Notes: generated from the letters alone by a model not told the origin. DNA of 64,000 bases from Tethya wilhelma (GCA_964030475.1 CAXIPT010000002.1:16676749-16740748), one strand, 5' to 3'; positions 16,942-27,892 are shown, counted from the stretch's first letter. Numbers and translations: made by a program.

Positions 16942-17557
16942 TAACCCTTGGTGCGCATGCGCAGCAGGGGTTATGGTAGTCGTTTTGTCTGTGTGTGTGT
17001 GTGTGTTCCAACTATATCTCAAGAACGGCAGCTCCAGTCTTCAAAAGCGCCATACCAAGGTAAAATAATCGAGATTATCTAAAAAAATTACACAAAGAAT
17101 TCAACAAAAGCCTGTAGTTCCTGAGATATGAAGCTTTTCTTTGAGCGCTAAGCTTCGAGGCCACACCCATAATTTTGGGGGACGAGCCTGAGCGAGCTTC
17201 ATAGCATAGACAGTAGAAGCTTAGCTACTGATATAAAATGGCCTGAGGTCCTTTTACAAAGCAACAAAAGCCTATAGTTTCTGAAATCTGAGGCTTTTCA
17301 GCCTATCTGAGCTAATCTTCGAGGCCACACCCATTCATCCTGTTAAAATTTTGGGGCAAGCATGAGGGGCGAGCCTGAGCGAGTCCCATAGCATAGCTGC
17401 AGACCTGCAGTGCTTATTGATACACACTCATCCAACTACATTATACAGACATAATTATACTGAATCTTATAAGTATTTTGATGGTATTTGATATATTATA
17501 GCATGCAGTTTATTGTGTAGTCTAATATTATATTGCCTATGTACGCACCAAGGGTTA
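16942..17557. mobile_element. Nested 616-bp element with short inverted ends
   Basis: Ends are TAACCCTTGGTGCG (16942-16955) and its reverse complement at 17544-17557. Inside are a GT run, an NRF-1-like GCGCATGCGC and a repeated block (17101-17396). It lies wholly within the 1.39-kb element, implying insertion into it or a composite structure. Confidence 0.5.
17101..17396. repeat. Two diverged copies of a 110-135-bp block
   Basis: 17101-17210 and 17261-17396 share, in order, CAACAAAAGCCT, a CTGA-rich stretch, TTCGAGGCCACACCCAT, GACGAGCCTGAGCGAG or GGCGAGCCTGAGCGAG, and CATAGCATAG. They form a tandem array inside the nested element. Confidence 0.75.
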
Positions 17558-18449
17558 TGCACCTTGGTGCCTTCATTTATCATTGTATATGTCAATAGAT
17601 TGTAATAAAATGACTTTCAATACTTGCTTCTGCTCTATATCTATTTATTTTATGCCTGAACTTTCGTGCAGTCATAGTGTATTTGCGTTCTTGGCTCTTT
17701 TTGTGTGGGCTATACTAGCCGCCAGCTGCATCTTTCACTCAACAAAACCACGACACACTTTGTCCAACGACAAAGTACAGGACCATACTGCTCACGTGAG
17801 AAGTCACCAATCCCGGTTACGTAGTCTGGCCCATTAGCGCAATACAAATATTCACGTGAATAACTCTGCAAAAACTGAGCGCCTAGCACTAAAAGGCTTC
17901 TTAAGCTACTATTTAGCTCTTTCCCTTTCTAATGAGCCCAAAAACATGGCCTAAAACCATCGCTAAAGTACCAAACTACAATTTGCCAAACCTCCTATTT
18001 TCTCCATCTTCTTCTTATTCTTCTTCTTCTATCTTCTCACGCCATATCTCAAAGACCATTCACTTTTAGAAGCTGATTCTTGAACGGATGAAGTTGGTTT
18101 CTTTGTCTTCAATCGCTTTTGCCATCGGTTTTTAGTGCCTCTCATTGAGTAGCCAGATACAAGGCGAAAAGCGCCTCCTCCATATGGCCGCCATTAATTT
18201 CTACACTCATGCATAATTCATTAGCTTCTAGAAAATTCGAATTGACGACCCTTTCCACACACAAAGTGTGCGTTATTTGGAATTTATAATAAATGCAAGT
18301 TGCCTGGAACCAGAGGAGGTTCGACAGGGTCAAAAAGGTCGAGTAATTATTGCAAATTCCAATCACGTGCGCCATATAACTGTATGGAAGGAGCGATTTA
18401 CCATCTTACCCCGTGCATTTGCGATAGAAAGCAGTTTCTATCAATTTCT

Positions 18450-18514
18450 NNNNNNNNNNNNNNNNNNNNNNNNNNNNNNNNNNNNNNNNNNNNNNNNNNN
18501 NNNNNNNNNNNNNN
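18450..18514. other. 65-base assembly gap
   Basis: Run of N. It is followed immediately by a repeat copy, so the gap probably reflects failure to assemble repeated sequence. Confidence 0.99.
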
Positions 18515-19005
18515 TGATGAGAAACCAAGAACCCAGCAACACATTACCAGGCCTATCTCAGCCTAGGAAGGTCATATTAAGATGGGACTGGAACCATTGT
18601 GGTCAGAGTGATGAGAGCTTTCAAATGATATGTGAAATTGGAAAATGGTAATTTTTGTCATACAGTAATGAGAAACCAAGAACCTAAAACCATCATACGT
18701 GATGAGAAACCAAGAACCCAGCAACACATTACCAGGCCTATCTCAGCCTAGGAAGGTCATATTAAGATGGGACTGGAACCATTGTGGTCAGAGTGATGAG
18801 AGCTTTCAAATGATATGGTTTACTTGTGAAATTGGAAAATGGTAATTTTTGTCAAAATCCCACTTGACCAAAGTGGTGGTTTTTTGATTAAAATTTAAAT
18901 CTGGCATCAAAAAATAAAAGATCTCTTCACGCGAATCAGAATGGTACTGATCCCAGCTCAAAACGACCTTCCTAGGCTGAGATTTTCTTGATAATGTGTT
19001 GAGAA
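18515..19005. repeat. Direct and inverted repeat cluster
   Basis: About 115 bp beginning GATGAGAAACCAAGAACCC at 18516 recur at 18700. Reverse-complement sequence (CCTTCCTAGGCTGAGAT through GATAATGTGTTG) lies near 18970-19000. This suggests a foldback element with a partial tandem duplication, its left end possibly lost in the gap. Confidence 0.6.
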
Positions 19006-19027
19006 CTTAAACCACCAGTCCTTTCCT

Positions 19028-19053
19028 TGCGAAGAGTCTGGCAAGCCAGACTA
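19028..19053. mobile_element. Solo end of the TAGTCT...GCCAGACTC MITE family
   Basis: TGCGAAGAGTCTGGCAAGCC followed by AGACTA matches the right end of the element at 24068-24515. No matching left end was found, so it may be a remnant. Confidence 0.45.
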
Positions 19054-19399
19054 TTTCATCATGTCATGCAGTACATGTGGCCTGAATGGTTCAGGCTAGC
19101 TGAATATCAGCTTTAGAGCAGTATAAAATCTACTATAACCGTTCAACATTCCACTGATTTTCTTACTGAGCCAGATCTACCCTTTGCTGCAGAGTTGGTG
19201 TTATAACTGTTACTCTCAAAGACTCTATAATATATGAACAGATGAAAACATTAATTTTGTTTTCTGGAAACTTGCACACAACTGTAATAAATTACATTTT
19301 TTAAGACAACAAATTCAAAACTCTCATAATCATAAACAGTTCATTTAGAATGCACAATTTAACAAGAGTTCTTTTGATTCTCTATAATAATATTACGTT

Positions 19400-22300
19400 T
19401 TAACGGCGTCGTGAAACCATTTCAAATCCTTCTTCATCCACCTTACCACGAGGAGATGCATCACGCCTTCTCCTAGAGTCAAACTCTCTGTCTCTCTCTC
19501 TATCCCAGCGATGGCCATCATCCTCTCCACCTCTGCCACTCCTCCAGCTGCCACCACGATCCCTCTCCCTATCATCGGTACGCCTCCTCCAGTCATCACC
19601 ACCACGGTCTCTAGGGGGACCCCTTTCATAACGATCTCTCCTGTCATCTCGATCATGATCACGATCTCGATCCCTTGGAGGACCCCTCTCATCTCGCTCT
19701 CTGGGGGGACCCCTGTCATCATATTCTCTCGGTGGGCCTCTCCTACCCCCTCGAGGGCTGTCGTACTGATCATAATCTCTCCCTCTGTAAAGAAAAGCAG
19801 TACAATTTGAAGCAACACTTCCTACCAACTACCGCTACCACTCGTACCTGGGAGGTCCATCACGGTAGTCCCTTCCTCTCGGTGTGCCTCTAGAGTCTCT
19901 GTACCCATCATCCCTCCTCCAGCTGCCACCCTCATCACCACCTACAGGTGAAGATAACAGTCTCCAATGTTACATGCTGCATTTATTCTTGACCTGGATC
20001 TGCTATAGTATGTACCTCTATCTCTTGCCCCCGGGGGTCGGTAGGCCCCTCCTCTTCTCTCTCCTCGTGGCTCCTCTCTGTCTCTGTCATCAGGCCTTCT
20101 CCGCCAGTCATCACCACGATCACGGTCATCACGATCTCTGGGGGGGCCCCTATCACCTCGATCCCGAGGGGGACCCCTCTCATCACGATCTCTGGGACCC
20201 CTATCATCACGATCTCTGGGACTCCTCTCTTCTTGATCTCTGGGGGGACCCCTGTCATCATATTCTCTCGGTGGACCTCTCCTACCCCCTCGAGGGCTGT
20301 CATACTGATCATAGTCTCTCCCTCTGAAAACAAAAAGGGTAATATCGTAAATGAGTATTAATGGTGTGCGAGTTCCCAACATGCCTGCTGGGAGGTCCAT
20401 CGCGGTAGTCCCTCCCTCTTGATGGTGGACCACGAGAATCCCTGTACCCATCATCTCTCCTCCAGCTACCACCACCATCATCACCCCTCTCTGAGGAACA
20501 CAACAGAAGGCCCATTTCAACACACATGTGGTAGAAACACACCCACTCCTTACCTCTATCTCTGTCCCTATCTCTCATTCCAGGAGGTCTGTAGGCACCG
20601 CCTCCACCCATAGGCCTTCGGTCATCCCTCCTACGATCCCTGTCCCTGTTGTCTCGCGGGGGATAGCGATCCTCCTCCTCTGGCTCCTGTCCACGTTGAC
20701 GCCAGTTGTCCGTCTCGGGAGGTGGCCTCATCTGACAGGAGAATATCAACCCAGCTAGTTAAAGATTTGTTAAACTCACAATGAATGTGTGAACATGTAC
20801 TTTTATTTCTCTATCTCTAGCCTGTTCCATTTCTTCACGTCGTTTCCTCTCCTGTTTTTCCTCAACTTCTCTCTGCCTTTGTTCCTGCAAGAGCCTCATC
20901 TCTTCCAGCTTGGCCTCTCTTTCTTTGCGCTCTTCCTCTTTCCTCTTCTTTTCATTCTCTTGTCTCAGACGAACTAGAGGAACAAACAACAGTCCATGGT
21001 TCAATGATTTTAAATGATGATTCTATAAACCTACTGAGTCGGTCTTCTTCAGCCTTCTCAGCAGCGGCAGCTTCTGCCTTTCTCTTCTCTTTCCGCTGCT
21101 GTTTCCTGAGAGCCAACCTCTCTGCCTTGGCCTCTTGTAGCTTGGCCTCAAACTCCACCAGTTGTTCCTGCACGTTCACACATCTCAAGGAATAACAGCT
21201 AGCACTGACACCATAGAGTCGTGTTCTGGCTACTCACTTTCAGTTTAACCTCTCTCTTTTGATGTAGCTTCTCCCTGAACACCTTTTCATCCTCCCTCAT
21301 CACACTCAGCCTGGCACTGTTCTTCTCAGCCTCTTCCCTCTCAATGATGGCATTTTTAATCTACACACACAAACACACAGTATCAATACTTGACAGTTTA
21401 CCAACTACATTGAAATACTACGGAAGTAGAGTACAGCCATACTATCTACACCAATTATCAATCTAGTGAGCCATTTCAGCTCCAACTCAAGTTTTGATAA
21501 AAACCAATAACAGAACATCCACAAGCACTCACCCTCTCTTCTTCTTGCTCATCGTGGAATTTACGGTCAGCCTCTCTCTGTTCTTCATACTGTTTCTTGA
21601 GCAATGGTATCTCTTGAATACGTTTGGCACGTTCAAAGTAGTCCACCTGTCACACAAATAAACACACGTAAACTTTGTTTGGCTATGCATAAAATCAAAG
21701 GCTCTAACTTTCTTCTCTTGAGCTTTGAGGCGGGAATCCTTTTCTTTCTTCTCCTTTTCCATCTGCTTCAACTGCTTGGAGAAGATGTCATCTGGATTCA
21801 TATCTACAAGGTCCTATAAAGGCAAATCCGTTTCTGAAACAGCCTCACTAGTGTAATACAATAGAGAATACCTCTACAGTCACTTTGGCCAAGGCTCTGG
21901 CACCAACAGCCGTCTTCTTCATGGCTTCAAGACGGTCTTGAGCCTTCTTGAGTTTGATCTCCTGCAGCTCCTTTTTCTTTTTCTCTTCCTCCCTCTCTTT
22001 CGCTTCACGATCAAGCCGTTCTTGTTCAGCTACACGTTCGAGTTTCTCCTTGTGGCGACGTTCAGACTCCTCTTTTTCTTCCTATTTTGTTAGCACACAA
22101 GAAAAAAATGGACCGTCATTATAATATCACCATTAATTCACTTCACTTCAGCACACCCACCCACACCCACACCCACACGCACACACACACACACACACCA
22201 ACCAACCTTAGCTTTGGCCATGTTTTCGATAAACTCTTTCCTGGCCTCAATGAGCTGCTTCCTTGAGAGTGCCTGGCGGTGGTCCCCTCTCATGTGCTGC

Positions 22301-23500
22301 TGGTAGTCCATGAGAGACTTCCTGGAGTTGGCCTCTCTCTCCACTTGGAGGTCCCTCTCAGAGACAATCCTCACAGCCTGCTGCAGAGCCTGGGACATCA
22401 AGATCAGCTGGTTGCAGAGCATTTCAGATGGCATTGGCTGCAAAATACAAACACACAAGAATCTCTCATAATATTTGTCTTGTGTGCTGCACACATGCAC
22501 TAAAATCATAGAGAGTACGTACCTGAATGTAAGGTCCTTCTGGGGTTTCATCCTTGTAGGAGAAGGTCATGTCAGTGCCAAAATGGAGGGATTTGGTCCT
22601 ATGGTCGATACGAACCTACAGCAGATGGGGATTCAAGGGAATAAAGAACATACTGTACTTTAAATATGTACATCATATACGTAAGATACTTAGAATGCTG
22701 GCAACATCAGTTTATGGGTGATGAAGAGTGTGGTCATCATATGTACACTTGAAGGTGGAATCAGCCGAACGAGACTACCATCATCTGTTGCCAACCTCAC
22801 GTGGATCTCACACAACACATACCTGGATGCCATTAGACTTGGCTGCTTGAACTACAACCTTCTCCAGATGAGTGGCAGTGGAGAAGTGGGCCAGTTCAAC
22901 AAGATGACTCAGCTCTATAGTCTCATACACTTGAGATACCTATAATTACACACGGAAGAAAAGTTTAAAAATTCATAGCACACACCAAACATTAGCTACT
23001 ATAGGCACCCAACTCTAATTAGAGCACACCTCGATACCTGCTTGATGAGACGAACAAGAGTGATCTCCTTCAGTGCAGCTACGTACTGAGAGAGACTCTC
23101 GTTCTCTTCAAGGCCCTCCAAGATGGGCACCACTCTCTTGCAGAGGAGAAGAGGGTTGAACTCCTCTTGGAGGTACTGGTAGAGCTCCTCCAATTCCTTG
23201 GGAATATACTGTAGTATGTTGTAGCGCAGCTGTGTGGATAGGAATGAGAGAAGGTGGGCATCATCAAGAAACAATATCTACATGTGTAGCACTATTGTTC
23301 ACACACAATGACCACAATTTAACCCACCATGTCCTTGATGAGTGTGGCCCTGGTTGGTGGAACTGGCATCCTCAAGAGGGCAGCCAACCGACAGGCTTTG
23401 TCTCGAGAGGCATCATCCACCTCGAGGAATCGATCACTCTCACTAGGGACAGGCCTGATCTCAACACTCAGAGTGGAGAGGAGAACCTGGGAGGCAGTGC

Positions 23501-23559
<59 letters not shown>

Positions 23560-24564
23560 GCATTCAACATGTACACAACCATCAGACAACCATGAACTAC
23601 AAAACTTACACTGAGATTCTGCACAAAGGAAGTCATGATCTCGGTACAGTAAGGTTGAATCTTATTCTTCAAGGATCGACAAAGATCACCGACAAGACCA
23701 ACTGCTGCTTGACACACCTATACACAGTACAACCAGCCAAAAAATCAAGAATTATAATACAGGGTCTAAGCGAACAAATCTAGGTCACCACAAAATCTCA
23801 CCAGCACGCAAAAAATAATGGGGTAATGATTATTTAATCACGGGGGTTACACAAACCAACTATAATTGATACCACTAAAAGGCATTGATTTTTTTTCAAC
23901 AAACGTACCTGGTGCTCAGCAAAGTTTCCAAGAGCGATTAACAAGAACGGTTTAAAGACCTCCATGTAACGAAGAAATTCCAACTCAATTGCTGCAAGTA
24001 AAAACAGATGGTTTTCTCAAGAAAAATGAGTAGCGTCACACACATGCACACACACACGCATGCATGGTAGTCTAGCTTGCCAGACTCTTCGCAATGAATG
24101 GAAGAGTCTCGTACATATCCTACTAAAGAGTTGTTCCACTTATCAAAATGTGGTAATGCAGATTTGATGTAGCGATAACCTCCTGGCCATGTTAGTTACA
24201 TAATCTTTCAACAGTGACATTGGAGTGTTACATAATAATATTACCGTATAGCGGGAAATTTTCGTGGGGGAAAATTTTTGCGTTTTCGTCTTGTGGGAAA
24301 ATTTTCGTGGAAAGCTGCCAAACGGCGAAATTCGCAAAAATTTTCCCCCACGAAAATTTCCCGCTATACGGTATTATTGTTATTCATTAGATTCTACATT
24401 ATCACTGATCAAATCTACAATTACCAGATTCTGGTAATCTGGAACAACTCTTGGGTAGGATATGTACCAGACTCTTACAAGTGCGCATGTGCGAAGAGTC
24501 TGGCCCGCCAGACTACATGCATGCATGCACACATGCACACACACACACACACACACACACACAN

Positions 24565-24628
<64 letters not shown>

Positions 24629-25669
24629 TATTATTTATCTTCATTACAGAAACTTTGTGCTTGTGGAGTAGATTATGTGGTTGTAGCATCAGAACAAAAA
24701 AGGATCATCATACTGGAAGTCAGACTAACGAGATTCCAATTCTAGTTTTGTTCATCACTTGTCTAGCTAATGCAATAAGGAAGCATTCACAACAGACACA
24801 CCAACTCACATCTGAGCATCTTCCTGGGAGAACGTCTTCTTTCTCTCCTTGCGAAGGATGAACAGCTTGTGGAGGGCAGCTGCATGAAACAGCTTGTTGT
24901 TGGCCATCCAGTAAACCTTGGCCTGTTTCACGTAAAAGTCTTCCAGTACTTCAGGTTTGGGTGCCTTTCCACTGATTCCCAGCAGGTTGTGGATCTCCTC
25001 AATTGCCTTGAAAGCTTCCTGCCACAGGTCAACATTGATGGAGCTCTCCAGCTGCTCAAAGCGAACTCCCACCAAACACTGGATGGTGTCGGGCTGATCA
25101 AACTTGAGAGAATGGGGCTGGTTTTGATACCTTTGCGCTTGGACAAGATGATTTCTAAGCTATGGGAATAAAAACACAAGACAAATTATGATCTACTGTT
25201 CGTCTTTCAATACAAACCTAAAAATAAACTCACTATGTCACAGAGCTTTCTGAACTCGGTTTTGCGCTGATAGGTCAAACAGAACTTGAAGGCATCCTTA
25301 GCCACATCTGCATACACTGTCAACACAGTGCTGTTGTTCTTCAAGAGCTCCAGAATATTCCTGTACGACTCCCACAGGAATTTCACCCATGGTGTCAGCA
25401 ACACACGGTCCGTACGCTCCTTGTCACCTTCACTACTCACAGTGCTCAACAGCAGGCTGACAAGAGAACAAAAGACAAAAAGGTTGGATAACACAATATT
25501 GTTGCAACTACATATCTGGTAGTACACATGCTTAAGGTACAAACTACATTTTTAAAACTTGGCAACATCAGCTTATGGGTGATGAAGAGTGTGGTCATCA
25601 TATGTACACTTGAAGGTGGAATCAGCCGAACGAGACTACCATCATCTGTTGCCATCACTAAACCAACTA

Positions 25670-25715
<46 letters not shown>

Positions 25716-26285
25716 ACGCACCTCTCTGGTGTGAGGACTTGGTCCAAATCTTCCACCATCTGCAAGGCATGTTGTTCGGACTCCTCTCTGGCAGATTTAG
25801 CCATTTCTTCAGCCTTAGAGAGAAACGACTTCACTACGATCTCAAAGGAGTTGGGAGCAGAGTCTTTACAGATGTTCCTGTACTGGTAGAGCCCATCCTT
25901 AGCGTAGGAGCTACGCTGGAGTTCGATGCACAGCTTGGTGAAGAGGAGCATGATACTCTGGTGAGTCTTGGTCCATTTGTTGCGATGTTTGCGGCTACGA
26001 ATGACATCATTGAGAACTTCCAGAGCAGAGTCCTTGTTGCCCACTCTGATGAACTCTGTAGGGCAAGAGATTCAACAACACTGAACACCAGAAAACTGCA
26101 CACAGAACTCACAGTTAGTAACGCAAAAAGTCACAGCTAAATGAGACAATTTGTCTACACAACAAACTTGTGAATTTATAGTGGTTTGTGTGGGATAAAG
26201 AGACTATTGTACTCTTTAGATGATAGTTATACGTACCATTTGCTCTCTTTAGAGCGTTCTCTGGGTTTTGAAAGTAGCTCGGCAT
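19400..26285 (-). CDS. EIF3A: Translation initiation factor eIF3 subunit A
   Basis: Largest scaffold subunit of eIF3, which binds the 40S subunit and organises 43S assembly. Twenty exons on the minus strand: 26237-26285, 25722-26055, 25234-25456, 24810-25159, 23328-23499, 23038-23229, 22823-22939, 22523-22615, 22207-22437, 21872-22081, 21709-21813, 21533-21646, 21238-21360, 21035-21167, 20801-20973, 20554-20731, 20385-20490, 20016-20323, 19848-19941, 19400-19784; 3,690 nt, 1,229 residues (human 1,382). Seen: [18 protein letters not shown] start typical of eIF3a, helical N-half leading into the PCI domain (about residues 320-500), long charged spectrin-like helices (about 520-930), and an Arg/Asp/Gly-rich tail ([16 protein letters not shown] repeats), shorter than in vertebrates. 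Intron 4 (23500-24809) holds an importin-beta fragment and a MITE. Intron 17 uses a GC donor. Exons 17-18 and 19-20 look like a tandem exon-pair duplication. Confidence 0.95.
22700..22793. repeat. 94-bp intronic repeat, copy 1
   Basis: Nearly identical to 25561-25654 (one mismatch seen). It lies in eIF3a intron 7, ending 29 bp before exon 7. On the minus strand it is open and begins ATGGCAACAGATGATGG, but no family was recognised. Confidence 0.85.
23503..23554. repeat. (GA)n microsatellite at an eIF3a splice acceptor
   Basis: On the transcribed minus strand this is (CT)n and forms the whole polypyrimidine tract of the acceptor of exon 5 (exon begins at 23499). Confidence 0.9.
23610..23991 (-). 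pseudogene. KPNB1-like: Two-exon fragment of importin subunit beta in eIF3a intron 4
   Basis: Minus-strand exons 23909-23991 and 23610-23717 encode 63 residues that read like a HEAT-repeat segment of importin beta: [20 protein letters not shown], then [16 protein letters not shown] and [18 protein letters not shown]. Both exons keep acceptor and donor signals (TTGCAG, GTACGT, GTATAG, GTAAGT) and matching phase. Nothing else of importin beta is in the window. Splicing into eIF3a exon 4 would give ATC AAT TGA and stop, so it is not an eIF3a exon. Likely a duplicated gene piece inserted in the intron; a poison-exon role or misassembly cannot be excluded. Confidence 0.75.
24068..24515. mobile_element. 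MULE-like MITE in eIF3a intron 4
   Basis: Starts TAGTCTAGCTTGCCAGACTC and ends with the near reverse complement (GAGTCTGGCCCGCCAGACTA). Inner motifs GTACATATCCTAC/GTAGGATATGTAC are also inverted. Flanks CATGCATGG and CATGCATGC match at 8 of 9, suggesting a 9-bp target duplication as at 60605. Another element is nested inside. Confidence 0.65.
24243..24372. mobile_element. 130-bp palindromic MITE, TA-type target
   Basis: Two 40-bp arms starting ACCGTATAGCGGGAAATTTT form a near-perfect hairpin; flanking TA and TATTA are shared on both sides. It sits inside the MULE-like MITE and is related to 37009-37213. Too short to code. Confidence 0.75.
24537..24628. repeat. Compound (CA)n/(GA)n microsatellite with an N
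   Basis: CA run, single N at 24564, then a GA run. The N marks a join inside simple sequence, so the true length is unknown. Confidence 0.9.
25561..25654. repeat. 94-bp intronic repeat, copy 2
   Basis: Second copy of the 22700-22793 sequence, in the same orientation, within eIF3a intron 2. It is followed by a CA microsatellite. Confidence 0.85.
25675..25713. repeat. (CA)n microsatellite, eIF3a intron 2
   Basis: About 19 CA units ending eight bases before the exon-2 donor on the minus strand. Confidence 0.9.
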
Positions 26286-26485
26286 GTCTGAAAGTCCTAC
26301 TGAAAACAGTCAGTGACCACCAACCTGAAGATGCCACGCACGAGGTAAGTTCAGACTTACTGAGCATGCGCAGAACGAAAAGTGGAATGTCAACATAAAC
26401 GGTTAATAATTTCTAGGAAATTTGAAGTGAGCGGGTTACCATACCAATCACAAAAATATCAACACAAACTATTCAAGGACAACAC
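26286..26485 (-). promoter_or_regulatory. eIF3a upstream region
   Basis: 200 bp between the RAB28 stop and the eIF3a start. It contains GCATGCGCAG near 26363, an NRF-1-like half palindrome often found in housekeeping promoters. Same-strand tandem arrangement. Confidence 0.35.
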
Positions 26486-27733
26486 TTATTGTAATACACA
26501 AAATGAACTCTTGGTTCTTGTTTGAGTAGCTGCAGATTTTTTACGCTCAAGTTCAGGAGGTTTGTCCTTGTATAGAATGTCTGCCCTCACTATATTAGTA
26601 ACACTCTCCAAATCTGAGCTGACTAGTTTGATACCGAGGACATCTGCTACTGCCTTCATGAACATATTGTTGATAAGATCATCAGTCTTAGCTGACACAA
26701 AGTGACTGCATGAGTAGAATGTGTGTGAGTGTGTGACGTACCAGAATAGACAAGGAAATACTGGTGTATACACCTTTCATTAGATTTACTTTGATAGGTT
26801 GTTTTGCTGTGCAAATCTCATATGCCTGTCTTTCCTTACTGTCCGCATATGCTCTAAGTCCACTAAGGGTAAAAGTAAGCAACATAAAGTCATTAAAATT
26901 TACTCGGAGTATGTATTATACCCAAACTGACTTAGGGAACCTATATCACATCAGTTCTACGGGCCAGAAGCCTTGTTCCCAGCTTCCTCCCTCACTAATT
27001 GCATGAGACGGAGGAGCTAGTCCGGGAATGAGGCTAATGACCCAGTACGTACTCTTGTTGGCCACTAGTCCAACATGGGGTAGTCTGTGGCCCTCTTTGA
27101 AGCATGCCTTTCTCACAACTGGCAACCAATCTTCCAGATTCTCAAAGCTGGAGTAGTTTGTGATGTCATACACCAACAGAACAATCTGCAAAAAAAAATA
27201 AAAATAACTCAAAGGAATTAAGTATGGAACAGTTGCAATTCTTCCCAGTAAGCTTGTTAGGTGGAGCTTGACTTCCGCAAAAAAAAATAGGGCTGCTATT
27301 CAACTTCCCAATTTTTCATGGAACTTCTCCAAAGGCAGGTTCCGCCCAACTACAGTAAGCTTACTTACATGTGCACCATAAAGGTAGTTTTCCAGCATTG
27401 TACCACCTATGGTTTGGCCACCAATGTCCCATACTTGAAGTGTAACTTGAACATCACCTGCAAAAGCACAGTGCTGAGGTTCTTTCTAATTAAAGCACAC
27501 CAATACATTGTTGCACACAAACTAAAAAAGACAGCTAATTGGAGTCTAGTAATACCTGGCATAGTTATTCTCTTCATAAAGAAATCGAGGCCCAAGGTCT
27601 GTTGATACGTCTTACCAAACTGGTTGTGAGCAAACCTAGTGGTGATGGAGGTCTTTCCAGTCGTTCCATCTCCCAACAGAACGCACTTCAATTGACGGTC
27701 CTTTTTTGACGATTCATCATCAGATTCAGCCAT
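26486..27733 (-). CDS. RAB28: Small GTPase Rab28
   Basis: Divergent Rab GTPase acting in endosomal sorting and at cilia in animals. Five minus-strand exons: 27556-27733, 27369-27457, 27053-27185, 26790-26862, 26486-26705; 693 nt, 230 residues, close to human Rab28 (221). Seen: P-loop GDGTTGKTS, effector region ending GLDFFMKRI, switch II WDIGGQT with the Rab28-typical GGQTIGG, NKMD for guanine recognition, VSAK, and a C-terminal CVLQ CaaX box. CaaX rather than double cysteine indicates farnesyl-type lipidation, as in vertebrate Rab28. Start ATG is the only one before the P-loop. It shares a short divergent promoter with AMBRA1. Confidence 0.96.
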
Positions 27734-27892
27734 GGTAAGCGCTTATTAACGCCAACAATTAGTCTGCACCTTGCAGTCGTGGCTCTAAGTCCAGACTCCT
27801 GTAGTCTAGTCTTGGGCGAGTTTGTAAACTTGCCACACCTACCACAAATAAATGTGGAGACCCTGTTCCAAATAATTTTATATAAATCAAAC
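27734..27892. promoter_or_regulatory. Divergent promoter, RAB28 / AMBRA1
   Basis: Start codons are 159 bp apart on opposite strands. A TTTGTAAACTTGC forkhead-like stretch (from about 27823) is visible; no TATA box was identified with confidence. Shared promoter is inferred from spacing. Confidence 0.5.

Larger units (their letters stand above)
16441..17826. mobile_element. 1.39-kb element with 38-bp perfect terminal inverted repeats
   Basis: Bases 16441-16478 are the exact reverse complement of 17789-17826, starting GACTACGTAACC and containing CACGTGAG near the inner edge. The interior has no transposase-like frame, so this is a non-autonomous DNA element. No target-site duplication was found in the immediate flanks. 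It contains another element (16942-17557). Confidence 0.7.

Noticed and set aside
19511..20758. Plus-strand frames rich in Pro, Thr and His
   Set aside because: Mirror frames of the Arg/Asp-rich eIF3a tail.
23909..23991. Importin-like exon as an alternative eIF3a exon
   Set aside because: Phase after eIF3a exon 4 gives an immediate stop, and the peptide matches importin beta, not eIF3a.
24278..24745. 155-residue frame ending in Glu-Arg repeats
   Set aside because: Made of MITE arms and CA/GA microsatellite, with an N inside; not a gene.
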